From Nilaparvata lugens (taxonomy: Eukaryota; Arthropoda; Insecta; Hemiptera; Delphacidae): a stretch of 64,000 nt of DNA. The first letter of the stretch is position 1, and each line of letters begins with the position of its first letter. The position numbers were made by a program, and so were the translations under genes. Shown here in pieces: positions 44,370-57,540 of this stretch. The stretch spans positions 49,825,952 through 49,889,951 of the forward strand of contig NC_052507.1 of NCBI RefSeq assembly GCF_014356525.2. Reading direction: 5' to 3'. The notes below the pieces were generated by a model. It made no database searches. It worked only from the letters and a program-made list of their open reading frames with translations, and was not told the DNA's origin.

Positions 44370-45190
44370 TGTATAAATATAATTCATATAAACATTAGAA
44401 GTATTTGGAAAAACTTCGATCAATTCGTTTATTATCTAAGTAATAGCCAAATAAAATTTGACTTAATCGTTTTAACTGGAACTGTACGAAACTGTACTGA
44501 CGATTCTGAATTTGATTTTGATTCACCAGGCTATAATAATGTTAATGCTGCATATGAATTCTCAAAAAGTGATGGTCTGTGTATTTTTAAACATGAATTG
44601 GTAGTTTTTAATTTAAAGGAAATTATGATTGATAATGTGGATCCTCTGAGTTTCAGTTGCAATATTGATGGTTATGACCTCACAGTAATCGCTTCGTACC
44701 GTTCTCCTTCATAATCTATAAATAACTTCATAACTAGTCTGGATTATCATTTGAAATATCCAAAAAATCGACGTGATGTTGTAATCATTGGTGATATGAA
44801 CTTGAATATTTTAGATAATACCAATTTTCACAAATGAATATCTTAGTGTTATGCATTTAAATGGGTATGAATCCTACATAAATAAACCCACAAGATTACA
44901 TAATTGTATAGATAATGTATTTTTAAAACAAGATACTGTCAATGATGGTGAGGTTGTTGGTGCAATACTAGAAACATCCATAGCCTACCATTATTCTACT
45001 CCTCTACATATTAATAGAGCCAAGCAAAGAAAAAACCAAGTCCTATAAGTAATGTCACTAAAATGAATATGTACAGTATCATTTCCGACCTAGAGAATGA
45101 AACATCGGAAGATATTTACAGCGGAGCTGATGATATTGATTCCCTGGTTGACACATTCATTAACAGGTTGACTTACTATATAGAGAAGCG
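44370..45190 (+). pseudogene. LINE endonuclease fragment, opposite strand
   Basis: Reads INIRSIWKNFDQF, FDLIVLTGT, SPGYNNVNAAYEFSKSDGLC, VIASYRSPS, DVVIIGDMNLNIL (GDxN motif), HLNGYESYINKPTR and then CIDNVFLK. This is most of an AP-type endonuclease of the same general kind as 40437-40843. Stops at about 44712 and 44835 and a Glu-to-Gly-like change in LTGT make it inactive. The following DIDSLVDTFINRLTYYIEKR resembles the linker to RT. It is not preceded by a helicase frame. Confidence 0.75.
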
Positions 45191-47980
45191 TTTTTTCATT
45201 GTCAAAATTCCCAATCAATCTTTTCCAATTCGCATTGCGGATATCTATTGTGTTACAGATGCTACTGTTATTTTGACGCTTCACTATTCTGTATTAATTC
45301 CATCGAAATTCAAAGAGAATAATCCACATCATTGTATGTGGATGATGAGAGAATATCCAACACACCTACGCGTCAAATTCAAATTCCGAAAGATCTTCAA
45401 CATTACAGCCAGCTCATTTCACAATGAATAGCCGTTATAATCACAAATACCAACAGGAGAACGAAATATATTTTGGTAGAACATGAGAATTTTGATGAGA
45501 TAAATTTTGAATCACTGTCTGCTCCATTAGAGAGCAAATACTTCTGTCATTATCTGTGACCAACTCAATTCAAACCGGCTCCTATCTCTCACTACTAAAA
45601 TTGTGATGTACAGAATAGTGGCACAGAGGCTGATTAATTTATTATTTTAGATAGTAAAATACCAGCCTTTTCTAGCGCCAAGCTATAAAACATAGTCCAA
45701 TTTTGGCTGAATGATTCTTGCTATGAACAACTCACATATTGGATGCTATCAGGAGAACCAGACTCAATTCCAATATCGTTAAATCAGAGCATCGCTGAAG
45801 TAACGTTCTCTCCTGTAGGTAAGTCCCTAACTGCCTTCTACCATGCGAAAGCTGCACACTGCAATAGCCACAATCTGTGAGCATTGGTAGAATGAGAAAC
45901 ACTAAACTTATTCATAGGGAATGCTGGAAGTTAAAAGTGAGTATCAATATACTGTGTGGTTAATTTCAGATCGTTGTGTATCAATCGATTTTTAGAAGTG
46001 AGAGATTAGTAACTATTTGTGGTTGTGTTTTTATGTTGCATTTTCTTATGTATGTGCTCTGGAGTCTGGAGCCTAATTCCATCATTAGTTTTCTCATCAA
46101 TTTTTCGAAAAATGTTATATTTCTCGTAACATCTACCTTCTTCAACTGAGTCCAGAGCTGGAAGTATTCGATATGATTTTTCAAATTAATGTAGTTGATT
46201 CCGCTTGTAAATTTATCCATTTTTAAAAATGTTGCCTCTTGATCTATGTTATATTATTCAAGGTACAACCAGTGTGAGAAAAGTAGAAGTAGACATCTTC
46301 TATCCCCTATGAGATTTTTGACCCCTTCACAATATTGCTTTGTCCCACGACTTTGACAGATCTTTTCATATCAAGTGCTTTTGTATCTAAAGGCATGGTG
46401 CTTCATCGAAATATCTCGCAACTCCCATTGTTTTCAATTCAACCCCCATTCTCTAGACTCTTGCTCAACTGGCCTCAGCTTCTCAAGTTCCATGCCATCC
46501 TGAGTATGTATATTTTTCCATATGAAATCAGTATCAACCACTTAGTCACACATTTTAGTCCAGTCAAATGGTCGTTTTTCAGGAAACACCCCCGAAAGAA
46601 TTTCCTCGACTGTTCTATATGTATTTTGGTGCGCAGAATTTGAATCTGAAATTCGCTGACACGCCAGAGCGCGGCTTCACCCTCAAAACCCCCAAAAACC
46701 CCTAAAATTTTGGACTATTTTAATTCTTCCATTTAATTACGAAAATTTCTAGGTCTTGGAGAAAAATCATTCTCTACAAAGTTAAAGATGATAGGATTCC
46801 AATAAATTGGGTGGTTGCGTAGGATCCCACCATTCTTGGTTTCGGAGCTACGAATTTTCAAAAAAGGGGTATTTTTAAGGGGTTTCCAAAATTATGCAAA
46901 CCTACCACTTCTACCCTATACAACTTGAATATTTTTCTAGTATAGATAAAAAACACATATCACGTGGAAGAACATTCAATTTTGAACAGGATTCCTTGGA
47001 TTTTTCAAATTTAATAGTGTGGAGAGGGGGAATACACCCAAAAATAGAAAATCATGTCCTACAGCCAAAATACAAGTTGTTCATTATAATATCATTTCAA
47101 GGCCTCCCTGACAAAAAAATACATATTTCAGCTGAAATAATCTCACAAGGGTTATTTTCTATGAGAATCGCCCCTCAGAAACATTTAATTTCTGTATTTC
47201 CCAGTGGAAAGGTATGTCATGAGGAGACGTCAAGGATCAAACACTCATAACTTTTGACAGAATGATCAGATCTCCTCTTACTACAGCTCATTCTTGTAAG
47301 CTCGTCAAGGCGGTTCAAAATCATGCATCATAACTGAAATTTGATGGAAAAAATTCCTCCTCTAGTGTATTTTAGCCCATATTTAAATACACAGAAAAAT
47401 GACCAATTTCTAAACAATTATACTTGCTCTATTTCCATGATCTTTACTCAGTGATTGTTCATTTTTGACATTCATGGTGTTCATTTTAAATATAATTGAA
47501 TTCAATTCCTTCTTATAATTACGCGTAAAATCAATGCTTCAAATACGATAATCAGTTCTGTCACTTTGATGTAAATCTCACTATACTAACCATTACTCAA
47601 AAACTAATCTTACTGTTAATGGTCAATGTCATTGTCACTATTCAAAGATTGATTATCTAATATTTTCAAATTGAAATTTGAAAATATTATATTTCTATCC
47701 TCGCTACGTAATATTCATTCTCATAATGTATTCGATGATCTGCACAACAAAGATCGTTGATCACACTTGTATCTCGAGTATAGACAACGGGAGAAAACTC
47801 TTTAGATAAAATTCAGTGAAAAATTATACTACTGAAACCTTTTGTCGTATCCAGGTGGAGATAGAGATGAGGCTTAATAATTAATGTGATCAGTCTCGTT
47901 TGCTCAAGTTAATCGCCTCATCAATACATGCCCATGTTTTAGCTGGGCAGCGTTTAATCCGAAATCCCTACACATCCTAT
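45191..47980. other. Unrecognised DNA
   Basis: A 118-aa frame at 46894-47250 and others have no known domain. 46680-46890 has AACCCCCAAAAACCCC and AAAAGGGGTATTTTTAAGG, reminiscent of the interior of the 21672-23876 element. No gene supported. Confidence 0.4.
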
Positions 47981-47989
47981 ATGAGTAAA

Positions 47990-48185
47990 TTAGTGAGAGG
48001 GAGAGTGAATGTGACATAGAAGTGAAGTGGATGCAAATAGAGTGCTGATGAAGAGAGAAGGAGTGAGAATAAGAATTGGGGGTTAGAGTGAGGGAGAGAA
48101 ATGAAGGAGACGAAGAAGTGAGGAAAGAAGATAAAAAGAGGAAGAAGACACACAGAGCGAGAGAAGAGTGAGTGATAGGAGGGTG
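47990..48185. repeat. Purine-rich tract
   Basis: About 190 bp of mostly A and G on the plus strand (GAGAG and GAAGA units). The opposite-strand ORFs here are its translation. Confidence 0.7.
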
Positions 48186-48483
48186 ATGGCGGTGAGGCCA
48201 CAGGTGCTCCAGTCTCATCATTTGTGCCAAATTCTGTCCTCATATCATTCGGCCAGTTGGTCTGATTTATCGATGTCATGTATTAATCAGTGATCGTCAA
48301 CGTGCTGTTAGGTTGGAAGGCTGCAATTTGACTGTCTAAACATTTCCAACTGTTGACGTGATCAACGTTTTCAGTCACTGGTCGCTCATATGCCTAATAC
48401 CACTATCACAGAGCTGGATAGGTAGAGGTACAAATAGCATTGAAGAAGACTTATATACCAGACCAGGAATGCGTCTGATTTTT

Positions 48484-49327
<844 letters not shown>

Positions 49328-52300
49328 CAGTATTAAGTTATGAGTTGGAGATGGTTTTTAATCAAGCTGTCTAACCCTGTCAGTATATCAATAAGGTAAC
49401 TTATATTACGGTAGATTAATTTCGTAAGTATAATGTTAGTTGGGTATATGAGGTACCTCATGTTGAAATGATCATGTAAAAAATAAGACGTCGCACTGCT
49501 GCATCAATCCGTGATATCATAGGAAATAAAGTCATGTAAGGTATATGAACAAACATTATTCGTGAATGAACCAGTTATATAGTAGGTCCTGCATGAACAT
49601 ATACTCCCTCTCAAATTCCAAAGTTGATAGTTATTAACTCAGTGATTATGGACATGTAATTATTTTTCTGGTACGGGGAATTTTAGGGGGGAATGGGGCA
49701 AATACTAAAGTCTCAAGAACCGAATGATTATGAAGTGATACACATAGGGATGATTATTTTTGGAAGAGGGAAGTGGTGAATGAATGAAACAATTATATTA
49801 TATTTCAGCTATAGAATAGAATAACTGTCTTTATTTTATACTTTCTTTATTTTATACTTATATTTTACTTTCTTTATTTGCAAACGTCATTGTGACGAAA
49901 GCCATTTTTAATTGAATCAACCAATCAGAAGCCCGGATTTATTTATTCAAGGGTGTATGAACTTAGGTATTTTCAAGAATAACCACTTTCCAGATGATCA
50001 TTTAGCGGTAAACAACCATGGTTGAATGTTCCCCGTTCAATTGTTTCAAATGTTAAAGTAAACGTCCCAAATAACTGTGAATCAGCACCAAGTATCGTCT
50101 CTTATATATTTTTGATTAATTACGGAGTGAAGTGGAACATGAAAAATTAAAACGTCACCGAACTTAGCCGCCGACATCCTGCATGTGCCACACCGAGAGC
50201 GATCCATATCCGAGGTTCAGTCAATTTTCATCCGAAGGCATCCAGTGAGTAATTTCATTTCATCATTTTGTATTGGGCCCAATGCACAGTCCAGTGCATC
50301 GATAAAGTATAACAAAGCGCTAACTACGAATTATTTGAAACCAAGAGTCTCCGACAGTACATGAAATTTGTATTAATTGTAATCTTATTCCTTGCTTTCC
50401 ACGCCATCCCCCTGAGTTTCAGTCGCTCAAGGCTAGTAATTAACTTATTTTTTCGAATGTTATCAAATCTCTCCAATTCAATATCTGGACTTCGTTCAAT
50501 CAAATATCCTTCTAAAAACTTTAAATATAGTAACTATTCAAATTATCATCACAGTGTTGAATGTGTTGTACACATTAGACTGTGTTTTTTTTTATAAAGT
50601 GTGGATTTTTTGTGCGCATTATATTTGCAGTTTACTATCAACTTATAGCAATTCATTTTATCCCGTGTTTGGCAAACTCACAAGGTATAAGTCGAGCAAA
50701 GGCCTCCCTAAACTATATTCTTGGCTGTGTCAGCCGGAAGAGTTGAGCTTATTGATATATTCGCAAACGCCACGTTACACCACATTCCATCATTTGTGAT
50801 TGGATATTATCTTTATATTTTTATTGAGTTCTATGAAGACGGTGTAATCGAGTCGAAAAGAGAGAATAACCACCTCCCAGACCGATTACTCTCTTCTACA
50901 TTCCACCAGAGAAAACTCCTATAATGCTATTATTAATTGAAAACTGCTATTACTAATTCTGTGATTACACTCTTTCTTTGTATTGGCCTTCCTGCTCCCG
51001 GGCAGAGGTGAACCTCAAACAACGTGGAGATCATTACAAGAGGTAACCCCCCAGGAAGCCCATTACAGTATTCAATTAGTAATAGCTGAATCAATATTTT
51101 GTTCAACTAGAGTTGATAATATAGTGTATCGATTGACATGATTGAATTTTATGTACAAAATCTTCAAAGCTGTTATTTATTGTGTTGCTTTGTTCAATTT
51201 CAGTAGGTTGAACTTCATCATAAAATAAGTTAAATATTACTGAGATTTTGATCATTAATAATGCCTAATCAATAGAATGAATTCAGGGTAGACTGGAAAA
51301 GGGGTTATTGATGGATCAGTTATAATATAGTAATTACACAGGTTGAGATCTGTTGAATACAATTAATAGCATATGAAATACATACATACGTATGAAGCAA
51401 AAGTACGCCACGCCATCACAAAAACGTTCCTTCATAAACTTATTCAAAGATGTCGCTTGTGAGGTTCATTTGAATAATGTCTCTTATAATCATTATATGC
51501 AGTAGGTCAAAAATTAATAAAGCAGAATTCTTATTAGACTACATAAACTGACAAAGTATTAAAAAATGGATCTATAAAAAAATTAACATTTAACTGGGTG
51601 GAAGTAATGAGAAAGATTATATAAAACCATTGAGAGAAAAAGAAAGCCCTCTACTATACATAAAGTAATAAGAAATCAGCGTCGGTATACTGATTAATTG
51701 ACAACATTGTACAATTAATTTCGAATTTTCGGTGGAAAAAATGCGTAGTTTTATTCATATTAACGAGTAATTGTGTAATTACGAGATTGCGATAGAAATT
51801 GCAATCAGTGAATAGGCCGACCTGGAAATAAGAGTACAGGAAGTACAAAATTACTGCTTAGAATCCAATACTGAAACTCTATTTATCCTTTCTTTACCCT
51901 TCTATTCATAAACTATGATTCTATTCAATACCGTACCAGTTAAAACAATTCATGCTAACAGAGTAGCCTACAAGGGAGGAAAGACATAAATGCTGCAATG
52001 ATGATAAATTTGAGTAAAAATAGTTTTATTAGTGGTTGATTTCATCTGAAAATACGGAAATTCTGTTCACAGTTATCATCATTATTATTCTTATCATGTC
52101 CGATTAGAATGCTGCAACGTTAGTACTGCAAGTACGTTATCGCTATTTCAGGAGTTTAACAAACAACGTAGGCTACTCTCCAATTCAATGATCATTTACG
52201 TTAATACAATCTAATTGTTTTTTATTGTACGGAATAATACAGTAATATGGAAACAGCGTTTGTGAAATAATTACTTATCATCAACATTGATATCTTCCTC

Positions 52301-52640
52301 TTCCTGTTCGCAATATATGAGTCTTGGGATATAACAAGTCTGGAATAAAATAAAGATAAATTCATGAAAAAAAAAAAATAAAAAATAAGGATGAAAAATT
52401 CTAACAATGGCACTCAATAATGCCTCTCTATCAACACGATCTTGACCTTTTTAACACCTTTGAGATAAATCATTCTATTCCCTAGTGTCTAATAATCTCA
52501 CCATTACTGTTCAACATGACTGATTATGAAATAGAAGTGAATTGAAATAATAATATACTTTTCAAATAATAACTTCGCACTCAGTCTTTGAGCTGAAAAT
52601 ATATAAAGTTCTACGGATTTGCAGATTTGACGCCTAGTGA
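49328..52640. other. Unrecognised AT-rich DNA
   Basis: No TE signature. 50050-50245 is less AT-rich and ends GCATCCA|GTGAGTA, which could be a splice donor. The only frame worth noting is 50361-50597. Host intron or intergenic DNA is possible. Confidence 0.4.
50361..50597 (+). CDS. Doubtful small ORF with signal-peptide-like start
   Basis: 78 codons beginning MKFVLIVILFLAFHAIPLSF, which has the n-h-c shape of a secretion signal. The rest is Ser/Asn-rich with no cysteine pattern or known domain. It lies about 115 bp beyond a donor-like site. AT-rich DNA often gives such hydrophobic starts by chance, so this is listed only as a candidate. Confidence 0.15.
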   Translation: MKFVLIVILFLAFHAIPLSFSRSRLVINLFFRMLSNLSNSISGLRSIKYPSKNFKYSNYSNYHHSVECVVHIRLCFFL

Positions 52641-52666
52641 GATCGGACTCCCCTTCAATACATTAC

Positions 52667-53291
52667 TCAATTTCTGTCTTTCTTGTCTCGTTCATAACTA
52701 TGTACTCGATTCTTGGAGTCCGATGATTGTGGTTGAATTGTCATCGGTTCGCCTCCCACGGAGCTGGTATTGAACTCCTCCAGCTGATCAAGGTGAATGA
52801 TTCGAAGTGGGTTGCCTGCTTTATTTTTCTTGATCATCACTCGACAGTCTCTGGTAAAGGGCGCTGTTAATTTCCTGGCTTTGACCATCGCCCTGGCCGC
52901 GTTAAAGATGAGTCAGGTGTGCGGCGTCAGCTGCTCGTTCAGATATAGCCTACTTGCGAATCCGGCCATGAGGTGTTGACTTCTTTGGTCTATAGATTTC
53001 TCCTCACTTTACGGGCCACAATCCATGCATTCTTAGTAGCACGTGAAACGAATGCTACTACAATAATGGGCGGACGGTTCTCGCCACGTTTTTGCTGTAG
53101 CCTATGGACTGCGGAGATATCATACATATCATAATGAACGTCCAGTAGTCTAGAGATCTAGTCAAGTATGGAGTACAAATTCTCCTTGGGTGTTACTGGG
53201 ATTTCTGTTATCGTAAGATTGTTTTTACGTGTATGTTGTAGATCTTATAATTCTGTGTTAATCCTGTTCACTTCACTTTTCAGTTCTTTAT
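52667..53291 (-). pseudogene. LINE ORF1 remnant with FP-type domain
   Basis: Reads LKSEVNRINTEL, a stop, then TRKNNLTITEIPVTPKENL, DVHYDMYDISAVHRL, RPPIIVVAFVSRATKNAW, and after a break TRDCRVMIKKNKAGNPLRII. This matches the coiled coil plus C-terminal domain found in many LINE ORF1 proteins and named after the FP (few polyhedra) family. In LINEs it probably helps RNA binding. Stops near 53243, 53158 and 52995 and at least one frameshift near 52900 make it a pseudogene. It is fused in frame, upstream, to a LINE endonuclease-RT linker. Confidence 0.7.
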
Positions 53292-53461
53292 TTGAGTAAA
53301 AAGTATTGAATAGTTTCTCGCCACCATACATAGTCATAAATAGGGACCAATCCACAGTGCTCAATGTGTCATAAAAGAATTTCAAGGACTCTTCATTAAT
53401 ACATCTTTCAAATCTGCAACTATTATTGTGTTCAACGTTGGGATTATTGGCTAATTCTATT
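53292..53461 (-). pseudogene. LINE endonuclease-RT linker fragment
   Basis: Translates to FERCINEESLKFFYDTLSTV, then DWSLFMTMYGGEKLFNTFYS, the pattern of the segment between endonuclease and RT in CR1/Jockey-like ORF2 proteins. It continues without a stop into the FP-type ORF1 segment, an order that no intact LINE has. The satellite starts at its upstream edge. Confidence 0.55.
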
Positions 53462-55514
53462 GAACTGCCTCCAAGTACATATATTTACAAATCTACTAGA
53501 ATAATATAAACATTCGTGTAAAATGAAGAATAACTAATCCATCCATCAACAGTATTGGAAGAAGTAAGCTCTCACATCAGTACAGAAATGCCTCCAAGTT
53601 AATATTTTCGACAAATCTACTAGTATAATATAGACATTCATGTAAAATGGAGAATAACAAATCCATTCATCAGCAGTATTAAAATAAGTAAGCTCTCACA
53701 TCAGTACAGAACTGCCTCCAAGTAAATATTTTTGACAAATCTACCAGAAGAATATACACATTTGTGTAAAATGAAGAATAACAGATCAATCTATCAACAA
53801 TATTGAAAGAAGAAAGCTCTCACATCAGTACAGAACTGTCTCCAAATGAATATTTTCGACAAATCTACTGGAATAATATAGACATTCATGTAAATTGAAG
53901 AATAACAAATCCATCCATCTACAGTATTGGAAGAAGTAAGCTCTCACATCAGTACAGAACAGCCTCCAAGTAAATATTTTTGACAAATCTACGAAAATAA
54001 TAAATATACATGCAAGTAGTATTAATTCAATGTGCAGTGATAATTAAGTGTAATATTCAACTATAATTTGGAGTTTCAATTTTTCTAAATTCAAAACTTG
54101 CATCCCATATTTATTTTTGGACGAAAGTTGAGCTTGAACTTTTTACAGAAGAAACATAACTTATTTTTTTGGAAATGTAATCAAAATTTAGGAATGTAAT
54201 AGATTTGGGCCAAGCCTGTTGTTCCTTCCCAATCATATGTATATGATTTGTTATTGTTTCCACGAATAAATAAATAATAGTATGAAGAATGACAAATCCA
54301 TCCATCAACAGCATTGAAAGAAGTAAGCTCTCACATCAGTACAGAACTGCCTTCAAGTAAATATTTTTGACAAATCTACAACAAGAATATAGACATTCGT
54401 GTAAAATGAAGAATAACAAATCAATCCATCAACAGTATTGAAAGAAGTAAGCTCTCACATCAGTACAGAACTGCCTCCATGTAAATATTTTTGACAAATC
54501 TACTGGAATAATATAGAAATTCGTGTAAAATGAAGAATAACAAATCCATCCATCAACAGTATTGAAAGGAGTAAGCTCTCAAATCAGTACAGAAGTGCCC
54601 CAAGTACATATTTTTCACAAATCTATGAGAATGAAATAGACATTCAAGTGAAATGAAGAATAACAAATCCATCCATGAAAAGTATCGGAAGAAGTGAGCC
54701 TCCACATAAGTATTGAACTGCCTCCAAGTACATATTTTTGACAAATCTACTAGAATAATATAGACATTCGTGTAAAATGAAGAATAACTAATCCATCCAA
54801 CAACAGTATTGAAAGAAGTAAGCTCTCACATCAGTATAGAACTGCCTCCAAGTAAATATTTTTGACAAATCTACTAGAATAATATAGACATTCATGTAAA
54901 ATGGAGAATAACAAATCCATCCATCAACAGTATTAAAAGAAGTAAGCTCTCACATCAGTACAGAACTGCCTCCAAGTAAATATTTTGACAAATCTACTAG
55001 AAGAATATATACATTCGTGTAAAATGAAGAATAACAAATCCATCCATCAACAGTATTGAAAGAAGTAAGCTCTCACATCAGTACAGAACTGCCTCCAAGT
55101 GAATATTTTCGACAAATCTACTAGAATAATATAGACATTCGTGTAAAATGAAGAACAACAAATCCATCCATCAACAGTATTGAAAGAAGTGAGCTCTCAC
55201 ATCAAAACAGAACTGCCTCCAAGTAAATATTTTTGTCTAATCTACTAGAATAATAGACATTCAAGTTAATTGAAGAATAACAAATCCATCCATCAACAGT
55301 ATTGAAAGAAGTTAGCTCTCACATCAGTACAGAACTGCCTCCAAGTAAATATTCTCGACCAATCTACTAGAATAATATGCTAGTAATATGCAGACATTCA
55401 TGTAAAATGGAGAATAACAAATCCATTCATCAGCAGTATTAAAAGAAGTAAGCTCTCACATCAGTACAGAACTGCCTCCAAGTAAATATTTTTGACAAAT
55501 CTACCAGAAGAATA
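53462..55514 (+). repeat. 124-bp satellite array
   Basis: About sixteen tandem units of 122-124 bp, each beginning GAACTGCCTCCAAGTAAATA and ending AGCTCTCACATCAGTACA. Units differ by a few per cent to perhaps 15 per cent. Some variants recur at a distance: CTACCAGAAGAATA and ATGGAGAATAAC...TCAGCAGTATTAAAA occur in units 2-3 and again in the last two units. The array ends in an assembly gap, so its real length is unknown. Confidence 0.95.
54005..54277 (+). mobile_element. LINE 3' tail inserted in the satellite
   Basis: About 270 bp unlike the satellite interrupts one unit and ends GAATAAATAAATAATAG, a LINE-like short-repeat tail. It looks like a 5'-truncated insertion. No coding sequence. Confidence 0.55.
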
Positions 55515-55614
55515 NNNNNNNNNNNNNNNNNNNNNNNNNNNNNNNNNNNNNNNNNNNNNNNNNNNNNNNNNNNNNNNNNNNNNNNNNNNNNNNNNNNNNN
55601 NNNNNNNNNNNNNN
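55515..55614. other. Assembly gap (100 N)
   Basis: Exactly 100 N, a conventional gap of unknown size between the satellite and the R1-like LINE. Confidence 0.99.
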
Positions 55615-55616
55615 GT

Positions 55617-57540
55617 CTCATTCAGCCTCTAGCTCGAGCAGTGGACGTGGGGACAGTGCAGCATGCTGTTCTCCGTACTAGCGAGAGAAAGGCTCCAGGC
55701 ATCGACGGAGTCTTGCCAGAGTTCTTGATCAAGTCCTCACCGATGATAGCTGAACCGCTGGCCATGTTATTCAGCTTGTTATTCAGCTTGAGGCTGTCCT
55801 ACTTCCCGAACTCTTGGAAGAAGGGTCGCTTGATCGTGATTCCAAAGAAGGAGGGGGTGGACATGAGCAACCTCAAAAGTCTCAGATCAATCACTCTGGT
55901 CTCTGTGCCTGGGAAAGTGTTTGAGCGGGTGATCCATGGGTTTCTCATGGATCATCTCTCCACCAATGACCCTCTAAGCCGATTCCAGTTTGGATTCGTA
56001 CCAGGCAGATCAACGGCTTATGCTGTAGAGTTCGTTCTTTGGTGAATTCGCCGTCGAGAGACTTGGTACATGCTAGGCCTTTTCATCAACATTGCCGGTG
56101 CCTTTGACAACTTGAACTGGGGGGTTCTCGTTGACAGGTTGACAGATTTCGGTATACCACAGCATCTCATTGCAATCCTGCACAGTTACCTGGAAGAGAG
56201 AAGTGTTGACCTACACCTTAAAACCTTCTCTGTTTCTGAACCAGTGACCAAAGGCTGCCTCCAGGGGTAGGTTCTCGGTCCCTTACTTTGGAATCTGGTG
56301 TTGGACACCTTCCTGAGGATTGTCTTTGGTGATAGCACACAGGCAATTGCCTACACAGATGATGGTCTGGTCTTGATACCAGGGAACTCTCGGAGGGAAC
56401 TGGAGAAGAGATCGGCCAAAGTCTTGCGAAAAATATCTGACTGGTGCGATGTTAACAGGCTAAGCTTGAGCTGGGCAAAGACAGTCGCCGTCTGCTTCGC
56501 TGAGAGTACTGCTCAGTCCGGCAGGCGGCCGGCACCAGGGTACCGGGGCGTGTCGGTGGCTTCTAGGCCTCCTGTGGTAAGATATGGAGGTAGATCGGTC
56601 CAGGTTGTACGGCATACCACATATCTTGGTGTGGTTCTTGATGACAAGCTAAACTTTGTAGAGCACGCTAAGATGGTCGCTGAGAAATCTCGCAGCATCC
56701 TTCTTCAACTAAAGGGCCTAGCCAGCAAGACCTATGGCTTAAAGAATGTGAGCCTCAAACACATCTACAAAGCAGTCTCAGAACCCATCCTGATATGAGC
56801 CGCTGAGGTGTGGGCCAGAAATGGTTTACACTCCCACACCCGAAGAGCACTTCGCTCTGCACAAAGAGACTCACTAATCTGGTCACTGAGAGCCTACCAT
56901 ACTGCTGCAGGAGATGCTGTCTGCATGGTGGCTGGTGTTTTACCCATGGATTTGCTTGTCGAGGAGCGGGTTGCCCTCCGTGCTGTGAAACGAGGTGAGC
57001 CTGTCATTGCGATAGGTTCCCGAGTGAAGCTGGTGCAGCAGCCCGATGGCAAATACAGCGGGGAAGCTGGATTGCGTCCTTTTTGCAAAGCACAGGCAAG
57101 ACGTGCACTTCGGAGCATATCGCTCGCCACATGGCAACAGCTTTGGGATGACTCAACACAGGGAGAGATTACTCGTACTTTCTTCCCCCATGTCAGTGGA
57201 ACATCTGTCTGCGAGGGGAGAGATCACGATCTAGTGCAATTCCTTACAGTCACGGCGCCTTCAATAGTAGGCTTGCAGACCTCGGTCAGGTGGAGGATGG
57301 CCTCTGCACCATGTGTGGTGTGCCAGATACCACCATGCATGCCCTGAGGAGCTGCTGGAGGAATACTCTGGTATGGCAGCAACTCCTGTGCACTCTGGGT
57401 TGTGAAACCCTCCCAGAGGCTATAAATCTACGGCATCTGGTGACCCCAAGGGCCATTTGTCCTTTTAGGGTCTCTTGTAAGGAATCTGCGCAGGTATGAC
57501 TGGTGGAGTGAGCTGGCAACAGAGGTGTGGGAGGAAGGAA
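55617..57540 (+). pseudogene. R1-like LINE reverse transcriptase
   Basis: The 5' part is lost in the gap. The frame reads RKAPGIDGVLPEFL, WKKGRLIVIPKKEG, FQFGFVPGRSTAYAVEF, motif A FINIAGAFDNLNW, VTKGCLQG, VLGPLLWN, active site AIAYTDDGLVLI, and HTTYLGVVLDDKLNF. The C-terminal zinc knuckle CTMCGVPDTTMHALRSC follows after a frameshift near 57250. Domain order and wording fit the R1 clade. It is dead: stops at 56043-56045, 56268-56270 and 56796-56798, the frameshift, and Asn in place of the first catalytic Asp of motif A. Higher GC than the surrounding DNA suggests a TE with its own codon bias. The frame ends near 57500. Confidence 0.9.

Noticed and set aside
46894..47250. 118-aa plus frame
   Set aside because: No known motif and surrounded by low-complexity non-coding DNA.
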